Shown here piece after piece: positions 46,289 through 54,248 of a stretch of DNA of 60,481 bases. Position 1 is the stretch's first letter; each line of letters opens with the position of its first letter. Origin of the DNA: Fibrobacter sp. (lineage in GTDB: Bacteria > Fibrobacterota > Fibrobacteria > Fibrobacterales > Fibrobacteraceae); NCBI GenBank assembly GCA_017965445.1, contig JAGCPZ010000016.1, positions 1-60,481 of the forward strand, read 5' to 3'. The notes below the pieces were generated by a model. That model worked only from the letters and a program-made list of their open reading frames with translations, was not told the origin of the DNA and ran no database searches. The position numbers were made by a program, and so were the translations under genes.

Positions 46289-48586
46289 ATGGCTATCGAT
46301 AAAGAAGTTTTTACTATCGCTATTGCCGGTAATCCGAACTGCGGAAAGACGGCGCTTTTTAATGCCCTGACGGGTTCGAATCAGATTGTGGGCAACTGGC
46401 CCGGCGTGACTGTAGAAAAGAAGGAAGGTTCGTTCAAGCTCGACAACCATACGATTCGCGTGGTGGACTTGCCGGGTATTTACGCTTTGTTCGCAAACTC
46501 CGAAGACGAGCGCGCCGCTCTTGATTATTTGCTCAAGGGCGAAGCCGACTTGGTGGTGAACATTCTGGATGCGACGAACTTGGAACGCAATTTGTTCTTG
46601 ACGAGCCAGCTCATGGAAAAAGGCGTGCCGATGGTGCTCGCCGTGAACATGATGGATATTGCGGCGCAACGTGGTGTACATATAGACCTCAAGAAACTTG
46701 AAGAAATTCTGGGTGTGACGGCTATTGGGCTTACGGCGGTTTCTCCGAAGAGCTGCGAAGGCTTCGTGAACGACTTGCACAAGTTGCTCCACTCCAGTAA
46801 CGAGCTTCCGCTCCCGAAGGCGGTGAAGCATTCCGAAGTCCTCGAGAAGTTGATTGCAGATATCTCCGGGACGCTCGAGCCCGTGGCAAAGGAACTCGGG
46901 GCCACTCCCCGCTGGACTGCGGTGCAGTACCTGGAACACAGCGCCCGCGTTTTGGAAGTTGCGGACCGTCTGGGTGTTACTATCCCCCACGACAAGATTG
47001 AAGAAGATCTTGGCGAAGAAGTGGAATTTGCATTGGCAGATTCGCGTTACTCGTATGCGCGCAACATCGTGATGCAGGTGGTTCGCGACAGCACGAACAA
47101 GAGAACGCGTACGGACAAGTTGGACAAGATTTTCTTGAATCGCGTTCTTGGGATTCCGCTGTTCTTGCTGGCGATGTATCTGGTGTTTTGTTTTGCCGTG
47201 ACGGTAGGCAATGCATTTATCGATTTCTTCGATATCCTGTTCGGCGGAATTTTCGTGGACGGAATGACTGAACTCCTGACGAAGATTGGCGCGCCGGGCG
47301 TTGTCGTGGCACTCTTGGCGAATGGCCTCGGTGCAGGTATCCAAACCGTTTCGACATTCATTCCGGTAATCTTCTTCATGTTCCTCTGCCTATCGTTCCT
47401 GGAGGATTCCGGCTACATGTCGCGTGCGGCTTTTGTGGCGGATCGCTTTATGCGGTTCCTCGGGCTCCCGGGCAAGGCATTCGTGCCGATGATTGTGGGC
47501 TTTGGTTGCTCGGTGCCGGCGCTCATGGGTACGCGTACTCTCGAAAACAAGCGTGAACGGTTTCTTACTTTGTTCCTAGTGCCGTTTATGAGCTGTGGCG
47601 CGCGCCTTCCGGTGTATGCGCTGTTCGGTGCGGCATTCTTTGGAAAAAGCGCCGGGACGCTGGTATTCGGAATTTACCTGACTGGCATCGTAATCGCCCT
47701 GATATACGGGCTCCTGCTACGCCATACGCTTTTCAAAGGCAAGGAATCGACGTTCATCATGGAATTGCCGCCATACCACTTGCCCAAGGCGCGCAACCTT
47801 TTCCGCCACGCATGGCTCCGCCTCAAGGAATTCATTTTCCGCGCTGGCAAGATTGTGCTCATCATGGTGACGTTGCTCGGATTCCTGGGCTCCATCGGCA
47901 CAGACGGAAGTTTCGGAAACGAAAATAACGACAAGTCGGTACTGAGCGCCGTAGGAACCGCGGTTACGCCGGTGTTCGAACCTTTCGGTGTCGAGAAGGA
48001 CAACTGGCCTGCCTCCGTGGCGCTCTTTACGGGGCTCTTTGCGAAGGAAGCGATTGTCGGTACGCTGAACTCGCTTTACAGTATCGAAGACCAATCTGGT
48101 GCTGAAAAGGTTGAAGAAGAGAATGAAGGCTTCAGCCTGAAGGCAACCGCGAAGGACGCACTCGTCTCCATTCCGACAAATTTGGCTGGAATTTTTGGCA
48201 AGCTTGCGAATCCGCTTGGCGTAGAAGACGCGATTGAAGAAAGCGGGGACGCCGAAAATGAGGATGTCGCTTCGGCTTTGAGCGGAATGCGGGCTCACTT
48301 CAGGCTTGGCAAGTTCCAGGTTTTCGCTTACTTGTTGTTCATCTTGCTCTATGTGCCTTGCCTTGCGGCTCTCGGAACGGCTTTCCGCGAATTGGGTAAG
48401 TTTTACGGGATGCTGATGACCGTATTCCAGACGGTTATTGGCTGGAGCCTTTCGGTGCTGTTCTTCCAGCTGACTGTGGGTGGTTCTGCACTGTGGATTA
48501 GCGTTGCCGCCGCGTTGCTTGTCGGTGTGGTTGTCGCTCTTGTCTTTATCGGCCGCGACCAGAAGAAAAAGCATGTGTTCGGATAG
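46289..48586 (+). CDS. feoB: Ferrous iron transporter FeoB
   Basis: 765 residues. N-terminal G domain with G1 GNPNCGKT (14-21), G2 near PGVTVEKKEG, G3 DLPGIY and G4 NMMD; then about eight to eleven membrane helices with the conserved GFGCSVPAL and a long loop at about 590-665. It imports Fe(II) across the inner membrane. Forms one operon with the repressor and feoA under the boxes at 45483. Confidence 0.95.
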   Translation: MAIDKEVFTIAIAGNPNCGKTALFNALTGSNQIVGNWPGVTVEKKEGSFKLDNHTIRVVDLPGIYALFANSEDERAALDYLLKGEADLVVNILDATNLERNLFLTSQLMEKGVPMVLAVNMMDIAAQRGVHIDLKKLEEILGVTAIGLTAVSPKSCEGFVNDLHKLLHSSNELPLPKAVKHSEVLEKLIADISGTLEPVAKELGATPRWTAVQYLEHSARVLEVADRLGVTIPHDKIEEDLGEEVEFALADSRYSYARNIVMQVVRDSTNKRTRTDKLDKIFLNRVLGIPLFLLAMYLVFCFAVTVGNAFIDFFDILFGGIFVDGMTELLTKIGAPGVVVALLANGLGAGIQTVSTFIPVIFFMFLCLSFLEDSGYMSRAAFVADRFMRFLGLPGKAFVPMIVGFGCSVPALMGTRTLENKRERFLTLFLVPFMSCGARLPVYALFGAAFFGKSAGTLVFGIYLTGIVIALIYGLLLRHTLFKGKESTFIMELPPYHLPKARNLFRHAWLRLKEFIFRAGKIVLIMVTLLGFLGSIGTDGSFGNENNDKSVLSAVGTAVTPVFEPFGVEKDNWPASVALFTGLFAKEAIVGTLNSLYSIEDQSGAEKVEEENEGFSLKATAKDALVSIPTNLAGIFGKLANPLGVEDAIEESGDAENEDVASALSGMRAHFRLGKFQVFAYLLFILLYVPCLAALGTAFRELGKFYGMLMTVFQTVIGWSLSVLFFQLTVGGSALWISVAAALLVGVVVALVFIGRDQKKKHVFG

Positions 48587-48624
48587 ATAATCCCAAGTCC
48601 AGTTTTCATTTGAGTCAAGAACCA

Positions 48625-48660
48625 TTAAGGGCCGACGGTCCAAAAGCCTTCGGCCCTTAA
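48625..48660 (+). terminator. Hairpin after feoB
   Basis: Stem TTAAGGGCCGA (48625-48635) with TTCGGCCCTTAA (48649-48660). The following TTAA is only moderately T-rich, so termination may be partial. Confidence 0.65.
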
Positions 48661-48674
48661 TTAAACCTTTAAAC

Positions 48675-48688
48675 TTAGATTAAGCTAA
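48675..48688. promoter_or_regulatory. DtxR-type box TTAG-N6-CTAA
   Basis: TTAGATTAAGCTAA, with C after it as in the DtxR consensus. It lies 20 bp before the small ORF at 48709 and 190 bp before the beta-barrel gene. Confidence 0.55.
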
Positions 48689-48708
48689 CAAAGATAGAGG
48701 AGGCTAAA

Positions 48709-48801
48709 GTGATTGAATCGGATGAAGAACAAGAATGGACTGAACTTAAAAATAATTGGCACGCTCTTTGCTCTAAGAAGAGTAAAAAGGCAAAAGCCTA
48801 G
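48709..48801 (+). CDS. Small ORF, 30 residues
   Basis: GTG start with a strong GAGGAGG at 48696-48703; stop TAG at 48799-48801. The product is acidic in the first half (IESDEEQEWTEL) and basic at the end (KKSKKAKA), with one Cys. No family is known to me. It sits between feoB and the beta-barrel gene behind an iron box, so it may be a small partner of iron uptake (a FeoC-like role) or a leader peptide. Confidence 0.5.
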   Translation: MIESDEEQEWTELKNNWHALCSKKSKKAKA

Positions 48802-48803
48802 GG

Positions 48804-48866
48804 TTTTGTAACACAAATTGTAAAAGTCATGACGATGTGTTACAAAAGCGAATAAAAACTCGTCAT
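48804..48866 (+). promoter_or_regulatory. Two competing inverted repeats in the leader of the beta-barrel gene
   Basis: TTTTGTAACACA (48804-48815) pairs perfectly with TGTGTTACAAAA (48836-48847). A second pair, CATGACGA (48828-48835) with TCGTCATG (48859-48866), shares the intervening bases and ends next to the Shine-Dalgarno GGGAG. The two cannot form fully together in one simple fold. Confidence 0.5.
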
Positions 48867-48877
48867 GGGAGTGAATT

Positions 48878-50002
48878 ATGAAGACTCGTTTTACCTCTAA
48901 TCTTTTGTTTGGCATTGCTGCCGCTGCTTTCCTTGCTGCTCCGGCGATTGCCGATGAACCTGCCGCTGCTCCGGCTGGCCCGGAAGTCAAGTTCTCCGGC
49001 GAAGTTGAATTTGACGCCTACACGGGTGATGTCATCAACGAAGATATCAAGAGCCATAGCTATGCATCGACATTTGACTTGAATGTGGATGTGAAATTTA
49101 ATGAAAAGTGGTCTGCGTCCGTGCAGCTTGAAGCCGATGGCGAAACGACGGATCCGACTGCGATTTACAATGGCGCCTTCGTGCAGTACACCCATAGTGA
49201 TAAGTTTGTTGTAAAGTTCGGTGACTTGACCTTCTCGGAAGGCGCGTTCCTCAACTATTACGACTACGATGATCCGGCAGATAACGCCGCCGGTATGGCA
49301 GAACACGATATCCGAGGGGTTGAACTTGACTATAGTGGGCTTGTTTTTGGGATTGGCTTTGGTCGCGGTGACAACGACAATCAGGTGTGCGTTGATGAAG
49401 ATGGTGAAGAAACGTGCGTAGGCGTTGCCTATGACCTCCATCTCGCGTACGAGTTTGGCTTTGGCGAAAGCACCTTGCGCCCGTTCTTTGATTACAAGTC
49501 TTATCAGGAACCGAAACATAACGAAATGCACGTGGGATTCGATGCAAACTTGAAGTTCGACGCTTTCGCATTCCACTTTGTGTATGGCTTGCATGCGGAC
49601 AACCTCAGCGAAGATTCCCCGAAGGCGACACACGCGATTCTTGCGGAACCGTCCCTAGATTTGGGCACGTTTAATGTCAAGGCGTCTGTGTTCTATGCCG
49701 CAATTGACAAGAAGGACCCGACAGTTCACGGCGAAGAAATTCCGGAATACTTCTTTGTGTATGGCGAACCGGGCGTACGCATTTCTGATGCCTTTGCTTT
49801 GGGTCTCCCGCTGGAATACCACGCCAGGACATTGCAGAAGGACGATGATGTCTCTACGTTCGACGTAGGCCTCCGTGCTTATGCAACTCCGGTGGATGGC
49901 CTTGAAATCACTGGCTTTGCGATGTTCGACATTCCTGTCGGAGACGACGCTGGCGACGATACGGCCCTCAGATTCGGTCTTGAAACAGTGTTCGCGTTCT
50001 AG
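48878..50002 (+). CDS. Putative outer-membrane beta-barrel (porin-like) protein
   Basis: 374 residues. Signal peptide of about 25 residues ending AAPAIA, then alternating strands typical of a barrel (FDLNVDVKFNEKWSASVQLE, KFVVKFGDLTF) and a C-terminal strand ending in aromatic F (LRFGLETVFAF), the usual assembly signal. Strongly acidic. The VKFGDLTFSEGAFLNYY segment resembles putative porins of the DcaP/OprO style only in general form. It lies inside the iron regulon and could admit iron chelates; this is inference. Confidence 0.75.
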   Translation: MKTRFTSNLLFGIAAAAFLAAPAIADEPAAAPAGPEVKFSGEVEFDAYTGDVINEDIKSHSYASTFDLNVDVKFNEKWSASVQLEADGETTDPTAIYNGAFVQYTHSDKFVVKFGDLTFSEGAFLNYYDYDDPADNAAGMAEHDIRGVELDYSGLVFGIGFGRGDNDNQVCVDEDGEETCVGVAYDLHLAYEFGFGESTLRPFFDYKSYQEPKHNEMHVGFDANLKFDAFAFHFVYGLHADNLSEDSPKATHAILAEPSLDLGTFNVKASVFYAAIDKKDPTVHGEEIPEYFFVYGEPGVRISDAFALGLPLEYHARTLQKDDDVSTFDVGLRAYATPVDGLEITGFAMFDIPVGDDAGDDTALRFGLETVFAF

Positions 50003-50020
50003 AAATTACCCATAGAGACA

Positions 50021-50055
50021 AATCCCGCTACGACTTATGTTGTATGCGGGATTTT
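50021..50055 (+). terminator. Intrinsic terminator of the beta-barrel gene
   Basis: Perfect arms AATCCCGC (50021-50028) and GCGGGATT (50046-50053), extended by TACGAC/GTTGTA-like pairing inside, then TTAAAT. Confidence 0.7.
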
Positions 50056-50061
50056 AAATAA

Positions 50062-50075
50062 TTAGATTTGGCTAA
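50062..50075. promoter_or_regulatory. DtxR-type box TTAG-N6-CTAA
   Basis: TTAGATTTGGCTAA followed by C; nearly the same as the box at 48675. It lies 40 bp before the TATAAT that would start the DUF3793 leader. Confidence 0.55.
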
Positions 50076-50114
50076 CTTTTGGATTGGTTTAAGTCTATTT
50101 GGAGTAGATTTGCT

Positions 50115-50247
50115 TATAATTTTTTTCTAAAGTGTTATTAGAGAATTTGCCATAGAACCTCCACTGGCGTATAGGAATCGTTACTTCGTATATGCTGGAT
50201 AGGTTACCCCGCCTACGGCAGAAATCGTAGGCGGGTTTTTTGTTTTT
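50115..50247 (+). ncRNA. Promoter and folded leader ending in a terminator, before the DUF3793 gene
   Basis: A -10 box TATAAT at 50115-50120. The expected RNA has AACCT (50156) pairing with AGGTT (50201), enclosing GCGTATA (50167-50173) with TATATGC (50189-50195). Next follows a perfect 10-bp stem CCCGCCTACG (50208) / CGTAGGCGGG (50226) and a T-run to 50247. The coding start is only 29 bp on, so most transcripts would stop before the gene unless the terminator is disrupted. Either an attenuator/riboswitch or a separate small RNA. Confidence 0.55.
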
Positions 50248-50275
50248 AATTGTTGTAAATCTGCAAAGGATTTTG

Positions 50276-50836
50276 ATGACTCGGAAACTTGATATGTGCT
50301 TGGTGCGGCATTGCGCTCCAACGCTTGCTGGACTAAAAGCGGGAAACTTATTTTGTCTTGATTTGTGCGAGGGCGTTGTGCTTTGCGATATTCTAGCACA
50401 CTGGAATCAGGTTCTGAACCCGAAGGGGGTTTTAGCGCGTGTTATTGCGGAACGTCATGGACGTTATTTTATTTACGTCTATCGTAATAACGCTTTACAA
50501 AATTTGGGGAATTGTTGCGAAGTCAGAGATTTTTTGAAGGGCTTTGGTTACATGGGTTTCGATGTAGATTCCTTGTTGAATTTTTTCCAAAAACGTATGA
50601 CGCATTCCGTTTGCTTCCCTCATGAAGTAGGCGTGTTTTTAGGTTATCCGTTACAAGATGTGAAAGATTTTATTGCGTATGGTGGAAAAAATTACAAGTT
50701 GATCGGATGTTGGAAGGTTTATAATGACGTGCCGAATTGCATGCATATTTTTGAAGTTTATAAAAAGTGCCGCAAAATATTCAATGAACGCTTTGAACAG
50801 GGCGATTCTTTAACGAATTTAACTGTGGCATGTTAA
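50276..50836 (+). CDS. DUF3793 family protein
   Basis: 186 residues from the ATG at 50276 (AAAGGA upstream). Family blocks: HCAPTLAGLKAGNLF near the start, FPHEVGVFLGYPLQDVKDFI in the middle and YKLIGCWKVYND after it. Many cysteines (10). The function is not known; relatives in anaerobes tend to neighbour Feo genes and flavodoxins, as here, so a role in iron or thiol-redox physiology is plausible. Preceded by a terminator-bearing leader. Confidence 0.8.
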   Translation: MTRKLDMCLVRHCAPTLAGLKAGNLFCLDLCEGVVLCDILAHWNQVLNPKGVLARVIAERHGRYFIYVYRNNALQNLGNCCEVRDFLKGFGYMGFDVDSLLNFFQKRMTHSVCFPHEVGVFLGYPLQDVKDFIAYGGKNYKLIGCWKVYNDVPNCMHIFEVYKKCRKIFNERFEQGDSLTNLTVAC

Positions 50837-50858
50837 TTTAGTTAAAAATCTAAAGGGA

Positions 50859-51010
50859 GCCTCTAAAAAATGCTTTGGTTAATAAAATTTGAGCGAGACC
50901 GAGTGCAGGCAGGAACGAAAAGTGGTGAATACTGGAGGTCTTTACCACTTTGAGTGACGAAACTGCACGATGTGTCGCAGCCAAATTTTTGAAAATGAGT
51001 TTTTAGAGGC
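50859..51010. mobile_element. MITE-like nested palindromic element, 152 bp
   Basis: Bounded by perfect 11-bp inverted repeats GCCTCTAAAAA (50859-50869) and TTTTTAGAGGC (51000-51010). Inside, in nested order: AAAATTTG (50884) with CAAATTTT (50982), GTGCAG (50903) with CTGCAC (50963), AAGTGGT (50920) with ACCACTT (50944). No target duplication is obvious. It carries no gene. It could be a non-autonomous transposon or a structured RNA; it lies directly before the flavodoxin start. Confidence 0.55.
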
Positions 51011-51035
51011 GACCGAAAAACAAAAAGGAACAAAA

Positions 51036-51464
51036 ATGAATAAAATTGCTGTTATTTTCTGGACAGGTACTGGTAATACCGAAATTATGGCGAATGAAGT
51101 TGTCGCAGGCGCTAAAGAAGCGGGTGCCGAAGTGACGCTTTTCAATACGTCTGCTTTTTCTGCTGATAAAGCTCAGGAATTTGACAAGTTTGCTTTGGGT
51201 TGCCCGGCAATGGGTGCCGAAGAGCTTGAAGATAGCGAATTCCAGCCGCTTTATGACCAGTTGAAAACGCAAATTTCAGGCAAAAAGGTTGTGCTTTTCG
51301 GTTCATACGGCTGGGGCGGTGGCGAATGGATGAATACATGGAAAGAAGATGCTGCTAATGCGGGCCTCGTTCTTGCTGATGATCCGCTTGCCATTGAAGG
51401 TGCTCCGGATGGCGCTGGCAAGGCAAAGTGCCGTGAACTCGGCAAAGTTCTTGCGCTGTCGTAA
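51036..51464 (+). CDS. Short-chain flavodoxin
   Basis: 142 residues from the ATG at 51036 (AAAAAGGA upstream). FMN phosphate loop WTGTGNTEIM (about 9-18), and the later GSYGWGGGEWM and CRELGKVLA blocks are typical of clostridial-type flavodoxins. It carries low-potential electrons and often replaces ferredoxin when iron is scarce, which fits its place beside the Feo locus. A start further upstream (50970) would translate part of the palindromic element and is rejected. Confidence 0.93.
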   Translation: MNKIAVIFWTGTGNTEIMANEVVAGAKEAGAEVTLFNTSAFSADKAQEFDKFALGCPAMGAEELEDSEFQPLYDQLKTQISGKKVVLFGSYGWGGGEWMNTWKEDAANAGLVLADDPLAIEGAPDGAGKAKCRELGKVLALS

Positions 51465-51498
51465 AAATTGCGATGTTGTCATTCCCGTGACCTTTGTC

Positions 51499-51518
51499 AT
51501 TCCCGCGAAGGCGGGAAT
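51499..51518. repeat. ATTCCCGC dispersed palindrome
   Basis: ATTCCCGC-GAAG-GCGGGAAT hairpin inside the common TGTCATTCCCGCGAAGGCGG repeat type. It follows the flavodoxin stop by 35 bp and might help termination, though no T-run follows. Confidence 0.6.
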
Positions 51519-51532
51519 CTCCTTGTGCAAAC

Positions 51533-51610
51533 TTAGACTCTCTAAAAATGTTAGTGAGTCTAACAAAATTAGAGAGTCTAACATTGTTAGAAATCAACTA
51601 ACAATGTTAG
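51533..51610. repeat. Array of TTAG/CTAA palindromes
   Basis: Five overlapping 13-bp units: TTAGACTCTCTAA (51533), TTAGTGAGTCTAA (51551), TTAGAGAGTCTAA (51569), CTAACATTGTTAG (51578) and CTAACAATGTTAG (51598). The first and third are exact reverse complements, as are the last two. Between flavodoxin and the DUF6110-like gene. The rest of 51611-51756 shows no gene. Confidence 0.6.
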
Positions 51611-51756
51611 CGTCAGTCGCGTGAAACTCAACTGCGGAGCGGGGTTGCAAGAGTTGTGTATTTAGTTTATTTGTAATTTGCAATTGGAGGGGAGAGTATC
51701 TATTTTATTAAGGCGGGCAAGTGCTCCGCTGATTTTTCTTTATTAAGGAGAATGAT

Positions 51757-51981
51757 ATGTCGATGTTCAAAAACGAAAAATTTTGGCTCGTTGTTGCTGG
51801 TGCTGTGGGCTCCGCCGTCGCTAAGAAAGTGCTGAAGGCCAAAAAAACTCGCGAACTCGCTGTGCAGGGACTTGCTCATGGCATGAAGTTTACTGCTGAC
51901 GCCAAGGCCGCTTTCCAGGACATGAAGGACGAAGCCGCTGATATCTGCAATGACGCCAAAGCTGAAGCAGGGATTAAGTAG
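51757..51981 (+). CDS. DUF6110-like small protein next to a P-type ATPase
   Basis: 74 residues, AAGGAG at 51745-51750. One hydrophobic segment (about 8-24, FWLVVAGAVGSAVAKKV) followed by a basic patch KAKKTR and an amphipathic acidic helix. This is the layout of small proteins encoded beside heavy-metal P-type ATPases in anaerobes (I recall these as DUF6110). Probably a membrane-anchored accessory of the ATPase at 52149. Confidence 0.65.
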   Translation: MSMFKNEKFWLVVAGAVGSAVAKKVLKAKKTRELAVQGLAHGMKFTADAKAAFQDMKDEAADICNDAKAEAGIK

Positions 51982-52148
51982 GCTTTGAGCGATGGGGTCG
52001 GAGCTAAAGCTCCTCTCAGCACGCTTCGCTTTGAGGTCGCTACGCTTGGGCTATTCCATTACATTAAGCTCATAGCCCAAAGTGAGCCGAAGGCGAACGA
52101 GCCCATACCCCATAGCCTACAGTTTATTTTTGCAGGTTTTTAATCGCT
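51982..52148. repeat. Intergenic dispersed repeat
   Basis: No gene. GGGCTAT near 52048 pairs with ATAGCCC near 52075, and the CTACGCTTGGG and GCCGAAGGCGAACGAGCCC blocks look like a dispersed element. Confidence 0.4.
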
Positions 52149-54248
52149 ATGAAATTCAAAATCGTCTATGATAAGCCTGGGCGCCTTCGTTTGCGTGCCG
52201 GTGCGTATGCTTTTGAACGTTCTTACGAAGCGCGTGTTCACAAGGCGTGTGTTGGCGTACCTTGCGTAAAAAGAGCCGTGGTGCACAGCGAGAATGGCGG
52301 GCTGCTGCTTGAATATGAGCCGCTGAACGGCGATTACGGTGCAAGTCGTAGCCAAATTCTTGAATTTGCAAAATCGCTGAATCCCAAAGCGCTGCCGGAA
52401 TGCGATGGCGAAACGGAATACCAGTTGCAAGCTTTGGACGACGGGTTTAAAAACAACCTTGCGATGATGATTGCTAGGCGCTATTTGCTGCGCTGGTTTG
52501 TTCCGCTCCCGATTCGTACGGCGATTACAGTGGTTCGCGGGTTGCGTTATGTGGCGCGTGGCGTTTCGACGCTTGCGAGTGGAAAACTCACGGTCGATGT
52601 ACTCGACGGTGCTGCAATTGGAACTTCACTGTTGCGCCGCAATTACGAATCCGCCGGAACGGTCATGTTCCTTTTGGGCGTTTCGAGCTTGCTGGAGGAT
52701 TATACCAAGGCGCGTACGCGTACGGCGCTTACAGGGAGCCTCGCCGTAAAAGTCGATAAAGTCTGGGTCGTGAAAGATGGCGTAGATACTTTGGTCGAAC
52801 TCAAGAGTGTCCAGGTAGGCGATTTGGTGCGCGTGCGTTCCGGGAGCATGATTCCTGTGGATGGTCGCGTCATGGAAGGCGAAGCGTTTGTGAACGAATC
52901 GACGATGACGGGCGAATCCAAGGCGGTGCTGAAAACGGCTGGCAGAATGGTGTTTGCTGGGACCATTCTTGAAGAAGGCTCGATTGTTGTTGAGGTTCAG
53001 GCGGTTAACAGCAATACGAAAATCCAGAAAATTGTGGAACTTATTGACCGCAGCGAAGACCTGAAGGCGAGCGTGCAGAGCCGTGCCGAACACCTTGCCG
53101 ATAGCATTGTGCCGTTTAGCTTTTTGGGCTTTGGGCTTACGCTTTTGTTGACGCAGAATATTTCTCGTGCGGTGTCCATCTTGATGGTAGATTACTCTTG
53201 CGCCATAAAGCTCTCGACTCCGATTTCTGTGATTTCTGCATTGCGCGAAGCTGCGGATATGGACATGACGGTGAAGGGCGGCAAGTACTTGGAAGAACTT
53301 GCGCTTGCCGATACGATTGTGTTCGATAAGACGGGAACGCTTACGAAGGCGGAACCGCGCCTTGAAAAGATTATTCCGTTCGGCGGTCGCAGCGAAGATG
53401 AAATCTTGAAAATTGCGGCGTGCATCGAGGAACACTTCCCGCATAGCATGGCGCGTGCGATTGTAAAGGCTGCGCTTGAACGGGGGATTGCTCACGAAGA
53501 AGAACACGCCGATGTCAAGTATATTGTGGCGCATGGCATTGCGACGGCTCTTGACGAAAAACGTGCGGTCATTGGCAGCAAACATTTTGTCATTGAAGAC
53601 GAAAAAGTGACGGTGTCCGAAGAAGACCAACGCATCATTGATAAGGAAGCGGGGGCATCATCCGTGATATACCTCGGCATCGGTGGTGAACTTGCGGGCG
53701 CGATTTGCATTGGCGACCCGCCACGTGAAGAGGCTGCCGACGCGATTCACAGGCTGCGCGAGAGCGGAATCAGGAATGTAGTGATGCTCACGGGTGATAG
53801 CCAGAATGCGGCTGAACGTGTTGCCGAACATCTTGGCATTGATACGTTCTATGCGCAAGTCTTGCCCGAAGACAAACATCGTTATGTGGAACAAATGAAG
53901 TCCGAAGGCAAACGCGTGATAATGGTGGGAGACGGCATCAACGATGCGCCTGCTCTTGCGGCAGCGAATGTCTCTGTCGCTATGAGCGATGCCAGTGACA
54001 TTGCCTGCGAAACTGCCGATGTGACGCTCCGTCGCGAAAATCTCGAAGACCTTGTGGAATTGCGCCTTTTGAGCCAGAAGCTGATGAAACGCATCTCTGA
54101 AAATTACCGCTTTATAGTTGTTTTCAATACAAGCTTGCTTGTAGGCGGTTTTCTCGGGCTCCTCTCGCCGACAACGTCAGCATTCTTGCACAACGTATCG
54201 ACCATGGGCATCTGTGCAAAAAGCATGACCAAGTTGAAAGTGACGTAA
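52149..54248 (+). CDS. P1B-type heavy-metal ATPase with SCA membrane motif
   Basis: 699 residues. An N-terminal HMA-like domain (about 1-75) lacks the usual CXXC. Transport-site segment is DYSCAIKLSTP (C351) instead of CPC or SPC. Phosphorylation Asp is D393 in FDKTGTLT; other blocks are MTGES, FPHSMARAIV replacing the common HP motif, and MVGDGINDAPAL. Such ATPases expel metals (for CtpC-like forms Mn or Fe is debated). Placement next to Feo and DtxR genes suggests Fe(II) or Mn(II) export; inference. The DUF6110-like gene precedes it. Confidence 0.88.
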   Translation: MKFKIVYDKPGRLRLRAGAYAFERSYEARVHKACVGVPCVKRAVVHSENGGLLLEYEPLNGDYGASRSQILEFAKSLNPKALPECDGETEYQLQALDDGFKNNLAMMIARRYLLRWFVPLPIRTAITVVRGLRYVARGVSTLASGKLTVDVLDGAAIGTSLLRRNYESAGTVMFLLGVSSLLEDYTKARTRTALTGSLAVKVDKVWVVKDGVDTLVELKSVQVGDLVRVRSGSMIPVDGRVMEGEAFVNESTMTGESKAVLKTAGRMVFAGTILEEGSIVVEVQAVNSNTKIQKIVELIDRSEDLKASVQSRAEHLADSIVPFSFLGFGLTLLLTQNISRAVSILMVDYSCAIKLSTPISVISALREAADMDMTVKGGKYLEELALADTIVFDKTGTLTKAEPRLEKIIPFGGRSEDEILKIAACIEEHFPHSMARAIVKAALERGIAHEEEHADVKYIVAHGIATALDEKRAVIGSKHFVIEDEKVTVSEEDQRIIDKEAGASSVIYLGIGGELAGAICIGDPPREEAADAIHRLRESGIRNVVMLTGDSQNAAERVAEHLGIDTFYAQVLPEDKHRYVEQMKSEGKRVIMVGDGINDAPALAAANVSVAMSDASDIACETADVTLRRENLEDLVELRLLSQKLMKRISENYRFIVVFNTSLLVGGFLGLLSPTTSAFLHNVSTMGICAKSMTKLKVT

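Noticed and set aside
45752..47344. Minus-strand ORF of 530 codons across the repressor, feoA and feoB genes
   Set aside because: Antisense of three well-recognised genes; composition rich in His and Arg as expected for a reverse-frame shadow.
52626..53630. Minus-strand ORF of 334 codons inside the P-type ATPase gene
   Set aside because: Shadow frame opposite conserved ATPase motifs, with no start signal.
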